Assembly (NCBI GenBank): GCA_002050455.1 | Contig: MWZA01000167.1 | Coordinates: forward strand, 1-52,445 | From: Acidobacteria bacterium 5-1 | GTDB lineage: Bacteria > Acidobacteriota > Blastocatellia > Pyrinomonadales > Pyrinomonadaceae | Length of the DNA: 52,445 bases | Direction of reading: 5' to 3' | Shown: positions 32,301-42,253 of the stretch, piece after piece | Layout of the letters: every line of letters begins with the position of its first letter | Position numbering within the stretch: the stretch's first letter is position 1 | Notes under the pieces: generated by a model | What the model was told of the DNA's origin: nothing | The model's database searches: none | What the model saw: the letters and a program-made list of their open reading frames with translations, nothing else | Program-made: the position numbers and the translations under genes

Positions 32301-35300
32301 CCAGATATTGTTTGCGCCGAGTGCTTCTTCACGCTTTACCTGTCCCAAGCCGTTCAGATATTTTATGCTCTTTCCGGCAAGATTTCCTCCGGCTTCGTGA
32401 ACTTCTTCCGTTACGGTCATCGCCGCGTCGTCATAAAAATTAGCTGTGTAAGCTCCGGTCGAAGAAGAGGAAATGGTCGGGCGCAGCGTGTAGGAATCAT
32501 ACTGCGCGTTGGAAACATTCCCGTTTGCGTCGGTTGCCTGCGTAACCAAGCCGGTTTCAAATGCGTAAACCGCGCTCGTCGTTACTCTGTCAGGAGAATT
32601 CGGATCGCTTGAGCCGCGCGTCCGCGATTCGGGATAAGCATACTGCGTCGCGCTCGTATATTGGAAACTCATCTGCTGGCAGCACGAAGTCGTCGCCGTA
32701 ACCATATTGCCCGTAATGTCGTAACTTCTTGTTTCGCTTATCTCTCCCGTGTGATTTTGAGCATCCGTATAGTTTTTAACTTTTGTTACATTTCCCCTTG
32801 CCGCGGTGCTTGGGTCATATGCGTTGACTTGCTCATATTCAATACACCATTGGCAAGGGCTTAGCGTAGGCTCATCACAACTAGGGTCTTCCTCCCAAAG
32901 AAGACAGGTGTCGCCGTCTCTCGTTTCGGTTGTGTAAGGGTCGTAAGTATAATCGTGTTGAATAACGCCGGGAGTATTTGCAAGCGGCTGGCTTTGATAA
33001 TTGTCATACTCATATTCCGTCCACGAGGCTTTTGTTCCGTCTGGATTTTCAACTCCCTTCGCCGTTACTAAATTAAAATGGTGTCTGGCAATATAAGACG
33101 GGCTGTTTTCATATTGAGCAACACTGCACCGCATTTTAACTCCCGCATTATCATAATCGCACGAGCGCGTAACTTGATTGAACCTGCCGCCCGTATAATC
33201 ATATTCGGTTGTAACTTTTTGATTGTTTTCATCGTCGAAAACTTCCGTTCTTGACGGACGCGGCGACTCATATTCACCCTGCGCCCAGGTTACGACGGAA
33301 TGGCTGGCTAATTTGAATGTTCCGGTAATATTCGGAATAGTTATTCCATTAGCATCCGGCACGTAAGTTTCATCCTGATAAACAAGCCCGTCCTTATATT
33401 TATCGGGATGGGTGTCGGCAAGCGAACTGTAGTTATAGGCATATTGTCTGCTGACCGCTCCGTTCGGCTGCATAATGGTCGTTACCCGCGGCACAGCATT
33501 CTGTTGAAGATTGTAAGTGGTAACGGCGGAAGCGTCATCCATCCCGTCCCAACTTTCCGTTAAAATCTCGTATGTCGGAGCATCTGACAGATTTATGCCG
33601 TTTGTTCTTCCTGCGTCGTTAGCGGTTGTCAACGGATAATTATAAACGGCTTGTTTGGTCATTTGTCCGGCAGTAATAATTCCTTGCTCTTCGGCACTTG
33701 ACTGCCAATTCATCCCGCGCTGCTCTTGAACTTTCGTGAGCATTCCGTAAGTTGAGTAATACGAGGAATAATCAGACGAATTAGGGTCTGCGCCGCCAAA
33801 CCAATAGCCGGTTCTCGTCGCCGGATAATAAACGGCATCCAAAACCCACGGCGCGTTGTCTCTGACGACTACGCCCGTGCCGTAAGCAAAAGAATAGTTT
33901 AGCGGCAGCTGCCGGTAATGAAACCGCACCAATGTTCGAGTGCGTCGTCCTCCTTCAAATCCGAGTGTTCGCGGAGCGGTAACATTTAACAAATGTCCGG
34001 CTGAATCATAGTTGAAGAAAATAATCCGTCCCATCGTGTCGCTAACGGTTTCGATATTCGGACCTTGATTGTTTTTATAAGTAATGTTGATGTAATTGCC
34101 GTTAGCATCGGTAATTCTTGTCGGATAAACGGCTCCGTTGCCCGAAGCACCGTATAAAATGCTAGTTCCGTTGGGCATATTGACGTTAGCCGTAGAGATA
34201 CCGGAACTCAGCCTCGTGCTGTTATAGTCAATAAAAGTTCCGTCGCTCGTGTGTCCGCTAAAATATGAACCGGTTACCGAACCGGTAAAGCCGTGTCTTG
34301 TTCCGTCGGCATCCACAATCATACTGCCGCCGTTCGCTCCCAAATCCATCACTTTGCCGAAGCCGAGCGACCAGCCCGGAGAAGGAAAGCCGCGGTCAAT
34401 ATCGTAAGTCAACTGCGAGCCTGATTTGTTCCACAGCCGCGAGTTGTAATTCAAGTTCAAAGCCAAATCAATTCCGCGCCCCGGCAGAGAAATTACCGGA
34501 GCCGAGAGTTGAAAATTTCCGCTTCCCGCGCCGTCGTCGGCAGGATGCCCGGGCGGGTTGCCGGGATTGTTGCCCGGGTCATCAAATGATTGCCAGTTTC
34601 CGTCATTCCAACCGCCGTCTTCCGGCAAGTTCAGTTCGGGCGACGAGCCGCTTTCCGTTTCCTTACCGGAATCTTTTGTATTTGATTCGTCGTTATCTTT
34701 TTCCTTAACGCTATCGGATGAACGAGAAGAAATAGTGCGGCTTTCCGATGATTTTAAATTCGATTGCGGGGAATTTCCTGTCGTTGACGGATTAACTGTA
34801 ACTGTTGCCTGCGCCGTTTGATTAGCCCTTTTCACCGTTATGGTAAATGTTCCGGGAATCCGCGCCTTAAAGCGGCTGTCAAGAAGCGGGCGGGCGGCGC
34901 GTCCGCGTCCGGTATCGGAAACCTTCCATTTAAAATCAAGCCCGCTAAGCGGTTCATTTTGTGCGTCGTATCCGATTGCTGAAAAAATGACTTGCTCGCC
35001 TTGATTAACGGTAACCGAGCCGGGCAGAATCTGAATTCTGGCAACAGATGGATTTTGATTGGAACTGCCGGCTGAGAGAAACGCTCCGGCAAACCAGCCG
35101 GGAAAATTAACTGCCCAATCACCGGAAAAGAATCCGAATCTGACATCTTGGGTAAAATTATTTACCGCGCCGACGATTGTTTGCGGTGCTGCCGGAACTG
35201 ATACCGACAGTAAGTTGAAACACAAAACAAAACAGAGAATCCGTGTTATTCGGTGATGTTTATAGATTTGAACGGCTGTTTTTTTTGTCTTGGAAATTGA

Positions 35301-35315
35301 CTTTCTTGAACGCAT
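29370..35315 (-). CDS. Full-length Rhs/YD-repeat protein with N-terminal export signal, Ig-like domain and C-terminal zincin-like metallopeptidase toxin
   Basis: Multiple YD repeats, DPIGIGASSLGSPQTLNLYAYCGNDPINHTDPSGLF core end, C-terminal TILHELRHVVSG. Start Met chosen at MRSRKS; ORF track start 35348. Confidence 0.93.
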   Translation of the reverse strand: MRSRKSISKTKKTAVQIYKHHRITRILCFVLCFNLLSVSVPAAPQTIVGAVNNFTQDVRFGFFSGDWAVNFPGWFAGAFLSAGSSNQNPSVARIQILPGSVTVNQGEQVIFSAIGYDAQNEPLSGLDFKWKVSDTGRGRAARPLLDSRFKARIPGTFTITVKRANQTAQATVTVNPSTTGNSPQSNLKSSESRTISSRSSDSVKEKDNDESNTKDSGKETESGSSPELNLPEDGGWNDGNWQSFDDPGNNPGNPPGHPADDGAGSGNFQLSAPVISLPGRGIDLALNLNYNSRLWNKSGSQLTYDIDRGFPSPGWSLGFGKVMDLGANGGSMIVDADGTRHGFTGSVTGSYFSGHTSDGTFIDYNSTRLSSGISTANVNMPNGTSILYGASGNGAVYPTRITDANGNYINITYKNNQGPNIETVSDTMGRIIFFNYDSAGHLLNVTAPRTLGFEGGRRTRTLVRFHYRQLPLNYSFAYGTGVVVRDNAPWVLDAVYYPATRTGYWFGGADPNSSDYSSYYSTYGMLTKVQEQRGMNWQSSAEEQGIITAGQMTKQAVYNYPLTTANDAGRTNGINLSDAPTYEILTESWDGMDDASAVTTYNLQQNAVPRVTTIMQPNGAVSRQYAYNYSSLADTHPDKYKDGLVYQDETYVPDANGITIPNITGTFKLASHSVVTWAQGEYESPRPSRTEVFDDENNQKVTTEYDYTGGRFNQVTRSCDYDNAGVKMRCSVAQYENSPSYIARHHFNLVTAKGVENPDGTKASWTEYEYDNYQSQPLANTPGVIQHDYTYDPYTTETRDGDTCLLWEEDPSCDEPTLSPCQWCIEYEQVNAYDPSTAARGNVTKVKNYTDAQNHTGEISETRSYDITGNMVTATTSCCQQMSFQYTSATQYAYPESRTRGSSDPNSPDRVTTSAVYAFETGLVTQATDANGNVSNAQYDSYTLRPTISSSSTGAYTANFYDDAAMTVTEEVHEAGGNLAGKSIKYLNGLGQVKREEALGANNIWDIVETRYNKLGQVWKQSRPFRAGDAVQWTETIYDTQGRTTKVIEPDGNFSQAFYNETQRPDSASNLPGNTMRVADAWGRERWGRYDQQGRLAEVVEPNPNANGSVLAAGSLVTKYNYDTVGRLVETEQGVQQRRFKYDSLGRLTRQKLAEQTATLNEAGAFVGAGQTGAQWSEAFIYDTRSNLTQRTDARGVKTNFAYYNLANGAEDALNRLQAVIYDSSGPREPNLPINAAFNVTYEYMPTGDKERIKKIESPGLVKEEYSYDAEGRVSDYTQTVASRESYPMTTSYLYDTLNRVTDVRYPAQYGSAGSPRKVVQHTFDVASRLTSLKVDGQQQAADIVYNASDQTTSINIGVAGANQVNEDYTFDPQTGLLTNQKVQRSGQTLLDLSYDYQRNNSVGNLNGKTGHLSKIINNLDNNKNREYEYDALGRLTKAKGGNGGNLWQQQYSYDRYGNRTSVTASGVAADNTTIPRDGIANLTYNATSNRITTAGFEYDVAGNQTRALAEDGSWLRMEYDSANRLSIVKRDDGTYLQAFQYSPSNGRLMNYDYISGESILYANLGGTTLSEYHEYTSAVPTWTKSYVYLGDSQLSTITPNGTGGESTEFNHPDRLGTRTITNQATGSSYEQTTLPFGTALNAESTTSTSKRFTSYDRSARTGLDYAVNRTYDSKQGRFTSVDPIGIGASSLGSPQTLNLYAYCGNDPINHTDPSGLFWGFFKKLFKWVLIAIAVVVAVLTIVAVPATLVGILSAISAGANAASQVLNALGFKKAGLIFGLIAIAAGFGSVIAGKIGNTFVSGDSERDPSWFGVLSGVGAVANILAQTKDKKRRKRSERSQVQIITDNAVAGALARLKGACKKYIEGTSGLDAKDILEKIQKRREVTHNEKIGGGGGVARGTEGAGANGKIYLGDKFFLDTVGGYSSGPRDAARARQVTILHELRHVVSGITHPVDANGVPISNVPESPEDFNSTISKKCF

Positions 35316-35686
35316 GATTTTTGGTACCTTCGCAAACAAAATATACATACCATACGAAATTGATAGAACAATCGCAAAGAATTTTTCTATTTATTTCTAT
35401 ATTGCAATTGAAAAGTAACAAAACAGTTATATAAATGCAGCTTGTCGCTTCAATAATTAGCAAAATAACTCTGGTTATCTCAAAAGTTTTAATTTCTAGA
35501 AAAAAATCTACGCGAATGTTTATTTTTTCTCTGTATTTCTGAGTAAAAAACTATATCGGAAAGTTATCCATTGTAGTTTTTCAATAAAATACTGTATCTT
35601 GTGTCTTTGCTGCATATTTAGCGGAGCTGTAATTTATGCACAATTTTATTGATACGTTTTGAAGCGGAAAAGAATTATCCACAAGG

Positions 35687-36784
35687 TTGGTAACGAGCGG
35701 TTTGCGAAAATCTATAAAATTTATACTACTGTTTTTATTTGCTGTTTTTATTTTTTGGTTTTTCGGGCGAAATCTCGATTGGCAGGAAGTCAGCCAAAGT
35801 TTGCGAAAGGCAGACGCTTTTTATTTAATTCTGGCGGTTTTGATAATCTGTCTGGGTTATTTGCTGCGGGCGATTCGCTGGAAGGTTTTGCTTGAGCCGA
35901 TAACCGAAACTTCGCTCAAAGAACTTTTTGCAACGACGACGGTTGGGTTCGCGGCGATTTTTCTGGTTGGGAGAATGGGCGAGATTGTGCGTCCGATGTG
36001 GCTGCCGATGCGCGACAAGCGTGTGCGCCCTTCGGCGGCACTGATAACTTTAGGCGTTGAACGGATTTTCGACCTTGCTGCGCTGGTCTGTTTTTTCGCC
36101 ATCAATTTAATCTGGTTCACTGTTCCGGCAGGACGCGAAAACGAATTTGCTTATGTCAAATTTGTTGGTACTCTGATGTTGGTCGGCGTTTTCGTCGGTT
36201 TTTTGGGCTTATATTTTTACCAGAAACTTTCTGCTCGTTTTACCGCGTGGGCGGAGAAAGTTACCGACAAAAAGTTTGTTCCGCGCCGTGTCAGACGGGT
36301 TTTTATCAGTCTTTTGAAACAACTTGCCGCCTCCTTGCAGGTATTAAAAAATTGGCGTGAAATTGTCGCGGTTGTGTTTTGGACGATAATGCTTTGGCTG
36401 GCTATTGCCATCCCAACCTGGCTCGTTCTTCTGGCATTTGATTTGCCGCTCAGTTTCAGCGATTCGCTGTTTGTTATGGGTTGGGCGGCAATCGGTTCGC
36501 TCGTGCCGACACCGGGCGGCGCGGCAGGCGCGTTTCACGCGGCGACTGCTGGAGGCTTGGTATTTTTGAATGTCGCCCCAAACGACGCGGCGGCAACCTC
36601 GATTGCGATGCACCTTGTTTATTTCGCGCCTGCCGTCTTTTTCGGGATATACTATTTCTTGCACGGCGACATCAGCGTGGCGCGTTTTAAAAATTTACTT
36701 TCCAGCGAACACGCGACGGAGGAAATTGAACACGATGTTCAAGCAAAAATTCCAGATTCCAAATTCCAGATTCCAAATTTTTAG
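35687..36784 (+). CDS. Lysylphosphatidylglycerol synthase TM-region family (UPF0104/AglD-like) membrane protein
   Basis: Multi-TM; RAIRWKVLLEP, GRMGEIVRP, PTPGGAAGAFHAATAGG; TTG start likely. Confidence 0.85.
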   Translation: MVTSGLRKSIKFILLFLFAVFIFWFFGRNLDWQEVSQSLRKADAFYLILAVLIICLGYLLRAIRWKVLLEPITETSLKELFATTTVGFAAIFLVGRMGEIVRPMWLPMRDKRVRPSAALITLGVERIFDLAALVCFFAINLIWFTVPAGRENEFAYVKFVGTLMLVGVFVGFLGLYFYQKLSARFTAWAEKVTDKKFVPRRVRRVFISLLKQLAASLQVLKNWREIVAVVFWTIMLWLAIAIPTWLVLLAFDLPLSFSDSLFVMGWAAIGSLVPTPGGAAGAFHAATAGGLVFLNVAPNDAAATSIAMHLVYFAPAVFFGIYYFLHGDISVARFKNLLSSEHATEEIEHDVQAKIPDSKFQIPNF

Positions 36785-36864
36785 TTTCTGGTTTGGTGTT
36801 TTGAAAGTGAAAATTAAAACTCAAAAAATTAAATTTGGAATGTTGGAATCTGGAATTTGGAATT
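36748..36864. repeat. Palindromic short-word repeat (ATTCCAAATTCCAGATTCC type)
   Basis: AATTCCAGATTCCAAATTCCAGATTCCAAATTT ... AAATTTGGAATGTTGGAATCTGGAATTTGGAATT. Confidence 0.9.
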
Positions 36865-36872
36865 AAAAAGAT

Positions 36873-37370
36873 ATGCGATGTCCATTTTGCGGATTTTTAG
36901 AAGATAAGGTCGTAGATTCCAGAGAAGCCAAAGACGGCGATTCCATTCGCCGTCGGCGTGAGTGTCTGCAATGCAACAGGCGTTTCACGTCGTATGAGCG
37001 GATTGACGAAATTCCGTACATGGTCGTTAAAAAAGACGGCAAACGTGAAACCTTTGACCGCAATAAAATTTTGGCGGGCTTGCTCCGCGCTTGCGAAAAA
37101 CGCCCGATTTCCGCTTCTCAACTCGAATCAACCGTAGATTTGGTCGAAAAATTCGTGCAGGATTCACCCGACCGCGAATGTCCGACCAGCGAACTCGGCA
37201 AAATTATTATGAAACGCCTCAAAGAACTTGATAAAGTGGCTTATGTCCGTTTTGCGTCCGTTTATCTCGAATTTGAAGACGTTTCCGAATTTATGACCGA
37301 ACTTAAGTTTTTAGTGCGGGCGCGGGATAAATCAGCCAAAAGAAAGACAAAAGTAAAAAGACAAAAATAA
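36873..37370 (+). CDS. nrdR: Transcriptional repressor NrdR
   Basis: [45 protein letters not shown]. Confidence 0.95.
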   Translation: MRCPFCGFLEDKVVDSREAKDGDSIRRRRECLQCNRRFTSYERIDEIPYMVVKKDGKRETFDRNKILAGLLRACEKRPISASQLESTVDLVEKFVQDSPDRECPTSELGKIIMKRLKELDKVAYVRFASVYLEFEDVSEFMTELKFLVRARDKSAKRKTKVKRQK

Positions 37371-37440
37371 GCCGCAGAATTATTGCTGCTTCCGGAAAAT
37401 GATTTTACTTTTGCCTTTGTACTTTTTACTTTTGCTTTTT
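37334..37440. repeat. Palindromic short-word repeat (AAAGTAAAAAGACAAAAG type) overlapping the nrdR 3' end
   Basis: GCCAAAAGAAAGACAAAAGTAAAAAGACAAAAAT ... TTTTACTTTTGCCTTTGTACTTTTTACTTTTGCTTTTTTT. Confidence 0.85.
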
Positions 37441-37463
37441 TTACCTGTTAATCTATCTTTATT

Positions 37464-39122
37464 ATGTTGAAAACCAACCGAACTTTGTTTCTCTCTTTTT
37501 TTATTTTGTCCTTTTCCTTAACTGCTTTCGCGCAGAATAAATTTGAAGGCTATAATCTTTTTCTCGATGTGCCGGACACGCAGAAAGCTGCAACGTGCGC
37601 TCTGCGTTATTCAGCACCGACAACCGACATCACCATCACCGATTTAAACCGTTCAACGCCGATGAAAGTTTCATCGTGCGGTGATTCAACCGCGCGGGTA
37701 ACCCAAAGCAATTCTTCAACGGCGGCGATGCGTGCCAGTTCAACCAACTATAAATGGTGTTTTAGCGGCGAAGATAAAAGATACAGAATCAGTTTCAAGG
37801 GCGATAATTATGTCGGTCAGGTAACTTACGATTGGATTGCCACGCCCGAAACGCCCGGCATTTACAATATTAAAGATTTTGGTGCGGTTGGCGACGGCAC
37901 AACCGACAATACAACCGCCTTTAAAAGCGCAATGGCTTTTATCGCCTCGCGCAACGGCGGAACTTTGCAGATTCCCGAAGGCGATTTTGTTGTTGGTTCA
38001 ACGGTTGCTTTGCCGTCCGGCATTATTATTCAGGGTATCAGCGGCATCACGACCGGCGCACCGACTAACAACGTCGTCAAGGAAAATCCCAGCCGAATCC
38101 GGCTTAAAGGCACAAACCGCGCTCTTTTCCGCATCGGCGAATGTGTAGAAAATGTGGCAATCAGGGATTTGGAACTTTACGGCTCAAGCAATGAAAATAC
38201 TTCCGGTATCGAAGCGGTCGGCGCGTTTATGTCGTCGCAGAATTTTTATTTCGAGCGCGTCGTTTTTAATAATTTCAATCGCGGGTTTTATGCTCACGGC
38301 TTACCGATAACTACCTTTGCCTGGCAGTTTGACTACGTAAAATTTAACCATTGTCGTTTTGTTTATAACCGCGATGCCGGAATTTATTCGGACGTTATCA
38401 ACTCCGATTGGAAAATCGAAGGAAGTATGTTTTTAAATCCAAAACGCACCCCGCAGCAAAATGCCAACTCAATGCACTTTGAACACGCGGGAGATATTTT
38501 GGTTTCAGATACTTACGGCGGCGGTTTTACAAACGCCATCGGTGGTATTTATCTTGACGTAACCGACAGCGCGGCTATAACGGTTATTAATTCTCAAAGC
38601 GAATCAATGACCGCCGCGCTGGTTTATAACGGCGCAATGCTGCCTGATGCCGGTGATTATTCATATCCGATAACGTTCGTCAACAACATTTTTGATGCTC
38701 CGATTATTTTCAAAGCCCGCCGCACATTTGTTTCAACCGGCAATCTTTACGGACCGAAAACATTTAGGGCTGATGACCGCTTGCGGGTTTATTCGACGGG
38801 CGACCGTTTTTGTTATGACGGTTACACTTTGGGTTGTCAAAATGCTATGTCGTCAAATAATTTTGATAAAGCGACGGTAGTGTTTATGACCGGACAGCCG
38901 GACGAAGGAATGGTTAAAGGTCGCTCGACATTTTTTGGCACGGACGTTCAATTCGGTGCGCCGGTGCAGATGCCTTCGCTTTTGCAAAACGCGCTTCCCG
39001 CCGGAAAACCAAACGGTTCAATGGTTTATTGTTCCAACTGCCGCCGCAGCACTACGCCGTGTCAAGCGGGCAGCAGCGGCGCACCGGCGATGGTCGTTGA
39101 TAATCAGTGGAGCTGTTTATAG
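37464..39122 (+). CDS. Secreted pectate-lyase-superfamily/right-handed beta-helix protein
   Basis: Signal peptide; YNIKDFGAVGDGTTDNTTAFKSAM. Confidence 0.85.
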   Translation: MLKTNRTLFLSFFILSFSLTAFAQNKFEGYNLFLDVPDTQKAATCALRYSAPTTDITITDLNRSTPMKVSSCGDSTARVTQSNSSTAAMRASSTNYKWCFSGEDKRYRISFKGDNYVGQVTYDWIATPETPGIYNIKDFGAVGDGTTDNTTAFKSAMAFIASRNGGTLQIPEGDFVVGSTVALPSGIIIQGISGITTGAPTNNVVKENPSRIRLKGTNRALFRIGECVENVAIRDLELYGSSNENTSGIEAVGAFMSSQNFYFERVVFNNFNRGFYAHGLPITTFAWQFDYVKFNHCRFVYNRDAGIYSDVINSDWKIEGSMFLNPKRTPQQNANSMHFEHAGDILVSDTYGGGFTNAIGGIYLDVTDSAAITVINSQSESMTAALVYNGAMLPDAGDYSYPITFVNNIFDAPIIFKARRTFVSTGNLYGPKTFRADDRLRVYSTGDRFCYDGYTLGCQNAMSSNNFDKATVVFMTGQPDEGMVKGRSTFFGTDVQFGAPVQMPSLLQNALPAGKPNGSMVYCSNCRRSTTPCQAGSSGAPAMVVDNQWSCL

Positions 39123-39552
39123 AAACTTCGGGCATTTAGCAGCCGACAATTGAACTTTACAGCTTTTCTGCTGCTTGCTGTAAATTTACTGTTCTCACAA
39201 TCAAAAATCTCAAATAATCCGGCAGCAAAACCTCATATTTACCTGCGGTTTTATTCGAATCGGCAAAGTTAAACACATTCTTTGAACACATCGTTTGTCT
39301 GTTTTTGTAACACCTGTCAACTACATAGATTTCTCCAAAAATTGAATTGGAAATTTAAGACTGAAAATTATCAGGAAGTTACTTTTTTTTCAATGTCTTG
39401 CAAAGGTTTTGCAGGTTGCTAAACAGGCTGTTTACCTGTAAAATAATAATGTATTTAAATCGGGTGGACTTCCGAATTTTATCTTATTCACGCCCTTTTA
39501 CAACAACTCAAAGAATAACGGAATTTCAGAAATTATTATTAAGGAAAAATAA

Positions 39553-42114
39553 ATGGATTCAGTATTAGAACGCAATCAGGTAAATATCGAAGACGAGATG
39601 CGGCGGTCGTATCTCGATTATGCAATGTCGGTCATCATCGGACGCGCTCTGCCGGACGTGCGCGACGGCTTAAAACCCGTCCATCGCCGTGTGCTTTGGG
39701 CGATGCAGGAACTCGGCAATTATCACAACAAACCGTATAAAAAATCGGCGCGAGTCGTTGGAGACACGATTGGAAAATATCATCCGCACGGCGACACGGC
39801 GGTTTATGACACGATTGTCCGAATGGCGCAGGAATTTTCGATGCGTTATATGCTCGTTGATGGGCAGGGAAATTTCGGTTCGATTGACGGCGACAACGCA
39901 GCGGCGATGAGATATACGGAAATAAGAATGCAGAAATTCACTTCCGAAATCATGGCGGACATCGAAAAGGAAACGGTTGATTTTCAGCCGAACTACGATG
40001 AGTCGCTGAGCGAACCGGTCGTTTTGCCGACGCGCATACCAAACCTGCTGGTCAACGGTTCGGAAGGTATTGCTGTCGGGATGGCGACGAAAATTCCGCC
40101 GCATAATTTGACCGAGATTGTAACGGCGACGATTGAACTCATCAAAAATCCGAATATTACGATAGATAAACTTATCGAAATCGTGCCGGGACCGGATTTT
40201 CCGACGGGCGGATTTATTTACGGGCGCGAGGAAATTCACCGCGCTTATCGTGAAGGACGCGGGATTTTGCAGATGCGGGCGAAAGCCGCGATTGACCGCG
40301 TCGGGCGCGGCGGCTCGGAGCGCGATGCGGTGGTTGTTACGGAAATTCCGTATCAGTTAAATAAATCGCGCCTGATTGAGCGCATCGCCGAACTCGTCAA
40401 TGAGAAAAAACTCGACGGCATTTCGGAAATCCGCGACGAATCAAACCGCGAAGGCATCCGCGTTGTTATTGAACTCAAACGCGATGCCGTGCCGCAAATT
40501 GTTCTCAACAAACTTTACAAACTAACGCAGCTGCAGATGTCTTTCGGCATTATCAGCATTGCGATTGTGGACGGACAGCCGCAGGTTCTTAATCTCAAAC
40601 AGATGCTCGAAGCGTTTGTTGAATTCCGGCGCGAGGTTGTCCGCCGCCGCACCGAATTTGAACTGAGGAAAGCGAAAGCGCGGGCGCATATTTTGGAAGG
40701 TTTGAACAAAGCGATTGACGCGCTTGATTATATTATTCCGCTGATTCGTAATTCGCGTTCGATTGACGAAGCAAAAGCGTGGCTGACGGGAAATTTTGCG
40801 GCTCTAACGGAAGTTAAATCTTGGCGCGGCGCACCTGCCGACAAAACGCTCTCCGGCTTTTTGAAAGACCTTGAAAAAGTTGTCGGCGGTTTAGAATTCA
40901 CCGACATTCAGGCGCAGGCGATTCTTGATTTGCAGCTTCGCCGTCTGTCGGCTTTGGAACGCCAAAAAATCATTGACGAACTCGAAGCGATTCTCAAATT
41001 CATCGGCGAACTCGAAAGCATTTTGGCAAACGAGCAGCTGCTTCGCCAAGTCATCGTTGATGAACTCAAAGAAGTCAGAAAAAACTTCGGCGATGAACGG
41101 AAAACAGTGATTGTTGATGCCGGAATTGAACTGAAAATCGAAGATTTGATTCCCGACGAAGAAGTGGCGATAACAGTTACGAAAGCCGGTTATATCAAGC
41201 GCACGCCGGTTTCGGCTTATTCGACACAAGGACGCGGCGGCAAAGGTCGTTTCGGCGCAAAGGCGAAAAATGAAGATTTTATTGACCATTTGTTCACTGC
41301 TTCGACGCATTCGTTTTTGATGATTTTCTCTGACGACGGACAGGTTTTCAAAATCAAAGTCCACGAAATTCCCGAAGCCGACACTGCGGCACGCGGCAAG
41401 GCTTTGGTGAATTTGATAAGCATTCCGTCAGAGCGCAAACTCGTCGAAGTTCTCGCTGTCAAGGATTTTACCGACGAAGTTTATGTAACGATGGTCACGA
41501 AAAAAGGGATTGTCAAAAAAACGTCTCTTTCGCTTTATCAAAACATCCGTGCCAACGGCATCAACGCCATTAACATTGACGATGACGACGAACTTCTGAG
41601 CGTTTTTGAAACCGACGGCACGAAGCAAATTTTTATTGCGACGCACGATGGAATGGCGATTCGATTCGATGAATCGGATGCGCGTCCGCTTGGCAGAGTC
41701 GCCCGCGGTGTTCGCGGTATCAAATTGCGAAAAGGCGATTATGTCGTTTCGGCTTGCGCCGTATCGAAAGAGGAAACTGAAAATATGCTTTCGGTTTCCG
41801 AACAAGGTTTCGGCAAACAAACCAAAGTCGGCACCTATCGTCTGCAAAATCGCGGCGGAGTTGGCGTGATAAATATGAAGGCGACAAAGAAAACGGGCAA
41901 AGTCGTCGCTGTCTTTCCGGTTGACCCGGACTCGGAAGTAATTATCATTACGCAGCAGGCGAAACTCATCCGCCTCGAAGCTGATAAAATCCGCAAAACC
42001 GGCAGAAGCGCGCAAGGCGTAACGCTGATTCGAATGAACGACGGCGATATGGTAACAAGCGCGTCGTTGTTAGATGTTTCGGAAGATGAAGAAATAATCG
42101 GCGAAGAAAGATGA
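39553..42114 (+). CDS. gyrA: DNA gyrase subunit A
   Basis: [51 protein letters not shown]. Confidence 0.97.
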   Translation: MDSVLERNQVNIEDEMRRSYLDYAMSVIIGRALPDVRDGLKPVHRRVLWAMQELGNYHNKPYKKSARVVGDTIGKYHPHGDTAVYDTIVRMAQEFSMRYMLVDGQGNFGSIDGDNAAAMRYTEIRMQKFTSEIMADIEKETVDFQPNYDESLSEPVVLPTRIPNLLVNGSEGIAVGMATKIPPHNLTEIVTATIELIKNPNITIDKLIEIVPGPDFPTGGFIYGREEIHRAYREGRGILQMRAKAAIDRVGRGGSERDAVVVTEIPYQLNKSRLIERIAELVNEKKLDGISEIRDESNREGIRVVIELKRDAVPQIVLNKLYKLTQLQMSFGIISIAIVDGQPQVLNLKQMLEAFVEFRREVVRRRTEFELRKAKARAHILEGLNKAIDALDYIIPLIRNSRSIDEAKAWLTGNFAALTEVKSWRGAPADKTLSGFLKDLEKVVGGLEFTDIQAQAILDLQLRRLSALERQKIIDELEAILKFIGELESILANEQLLRQVIVDELKEVRKNFGDERKTVIVDAGIELKIEDLIPDEEVAITVTKAGYIKRTPVSAYSTQGRGGKGRFGAKAKNEDFIDHLFTASTHSFLMIFSDDGQVFKIKVHEIPEADTAARGKALVNLISIPSERKLVEVLAVKDFTDEVYVTMVTKKGIVKKTSLSLYQNIRANGINAINIDDDDELLSVFETDGTKQIFIATHDGMAIRFDESDARPLGRVARGVRGIKLRKGDYVVSACAVSKEETENMLSVSEQGFGKQTKVGTYRLQNRGGVGVINMKATKKTGKVVAVFPVDPDSEVIIITQQAKLIRLEADKIRKTGRSAQGVTLIRMNDGDMVTSASLLDVSEDEEIIGEER

Positions 42115-42139
42115 TTAAATATTCAAAAAAGAATAATTG

Positions 42140-42175
42140 AGCCGATAGAAATTTAATTATCTATCGGCTTTTTTA
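42140..42175 (+). terminator. Rho-independent terminator of gyrA
   Basis: AGCCGATAGA-loop-TCTATCGGCTTTTTT. Confidence 0.85.
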
Positions 42176-42253
42176 TTCGCAGATTTTGCAACAAAATTCT
42201 TTCTTTGTGCGTGTGTTTGGTGTATTCTTTCCAAAAATCAGGAGAAATTCAAA

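Noticed and set aside
35470-35490. GTTATCTCAAAAG resembling an element end near the Rhs 5' region
   Set aside because: Only one end, no inverted partner seen
35675-35683. TTATCCACA, a perfect DnaA-box-like 9-mer
   Set aside because: Single copy without a cluster, no dnaA/dnaN/recF context; chance match in AT-rich DNA is plausible
36120-36664. ORFs antisense to the LPG-synthase-like gene
   Set aside because: Overlap a well-supported membrane protein; no independent coding evidence
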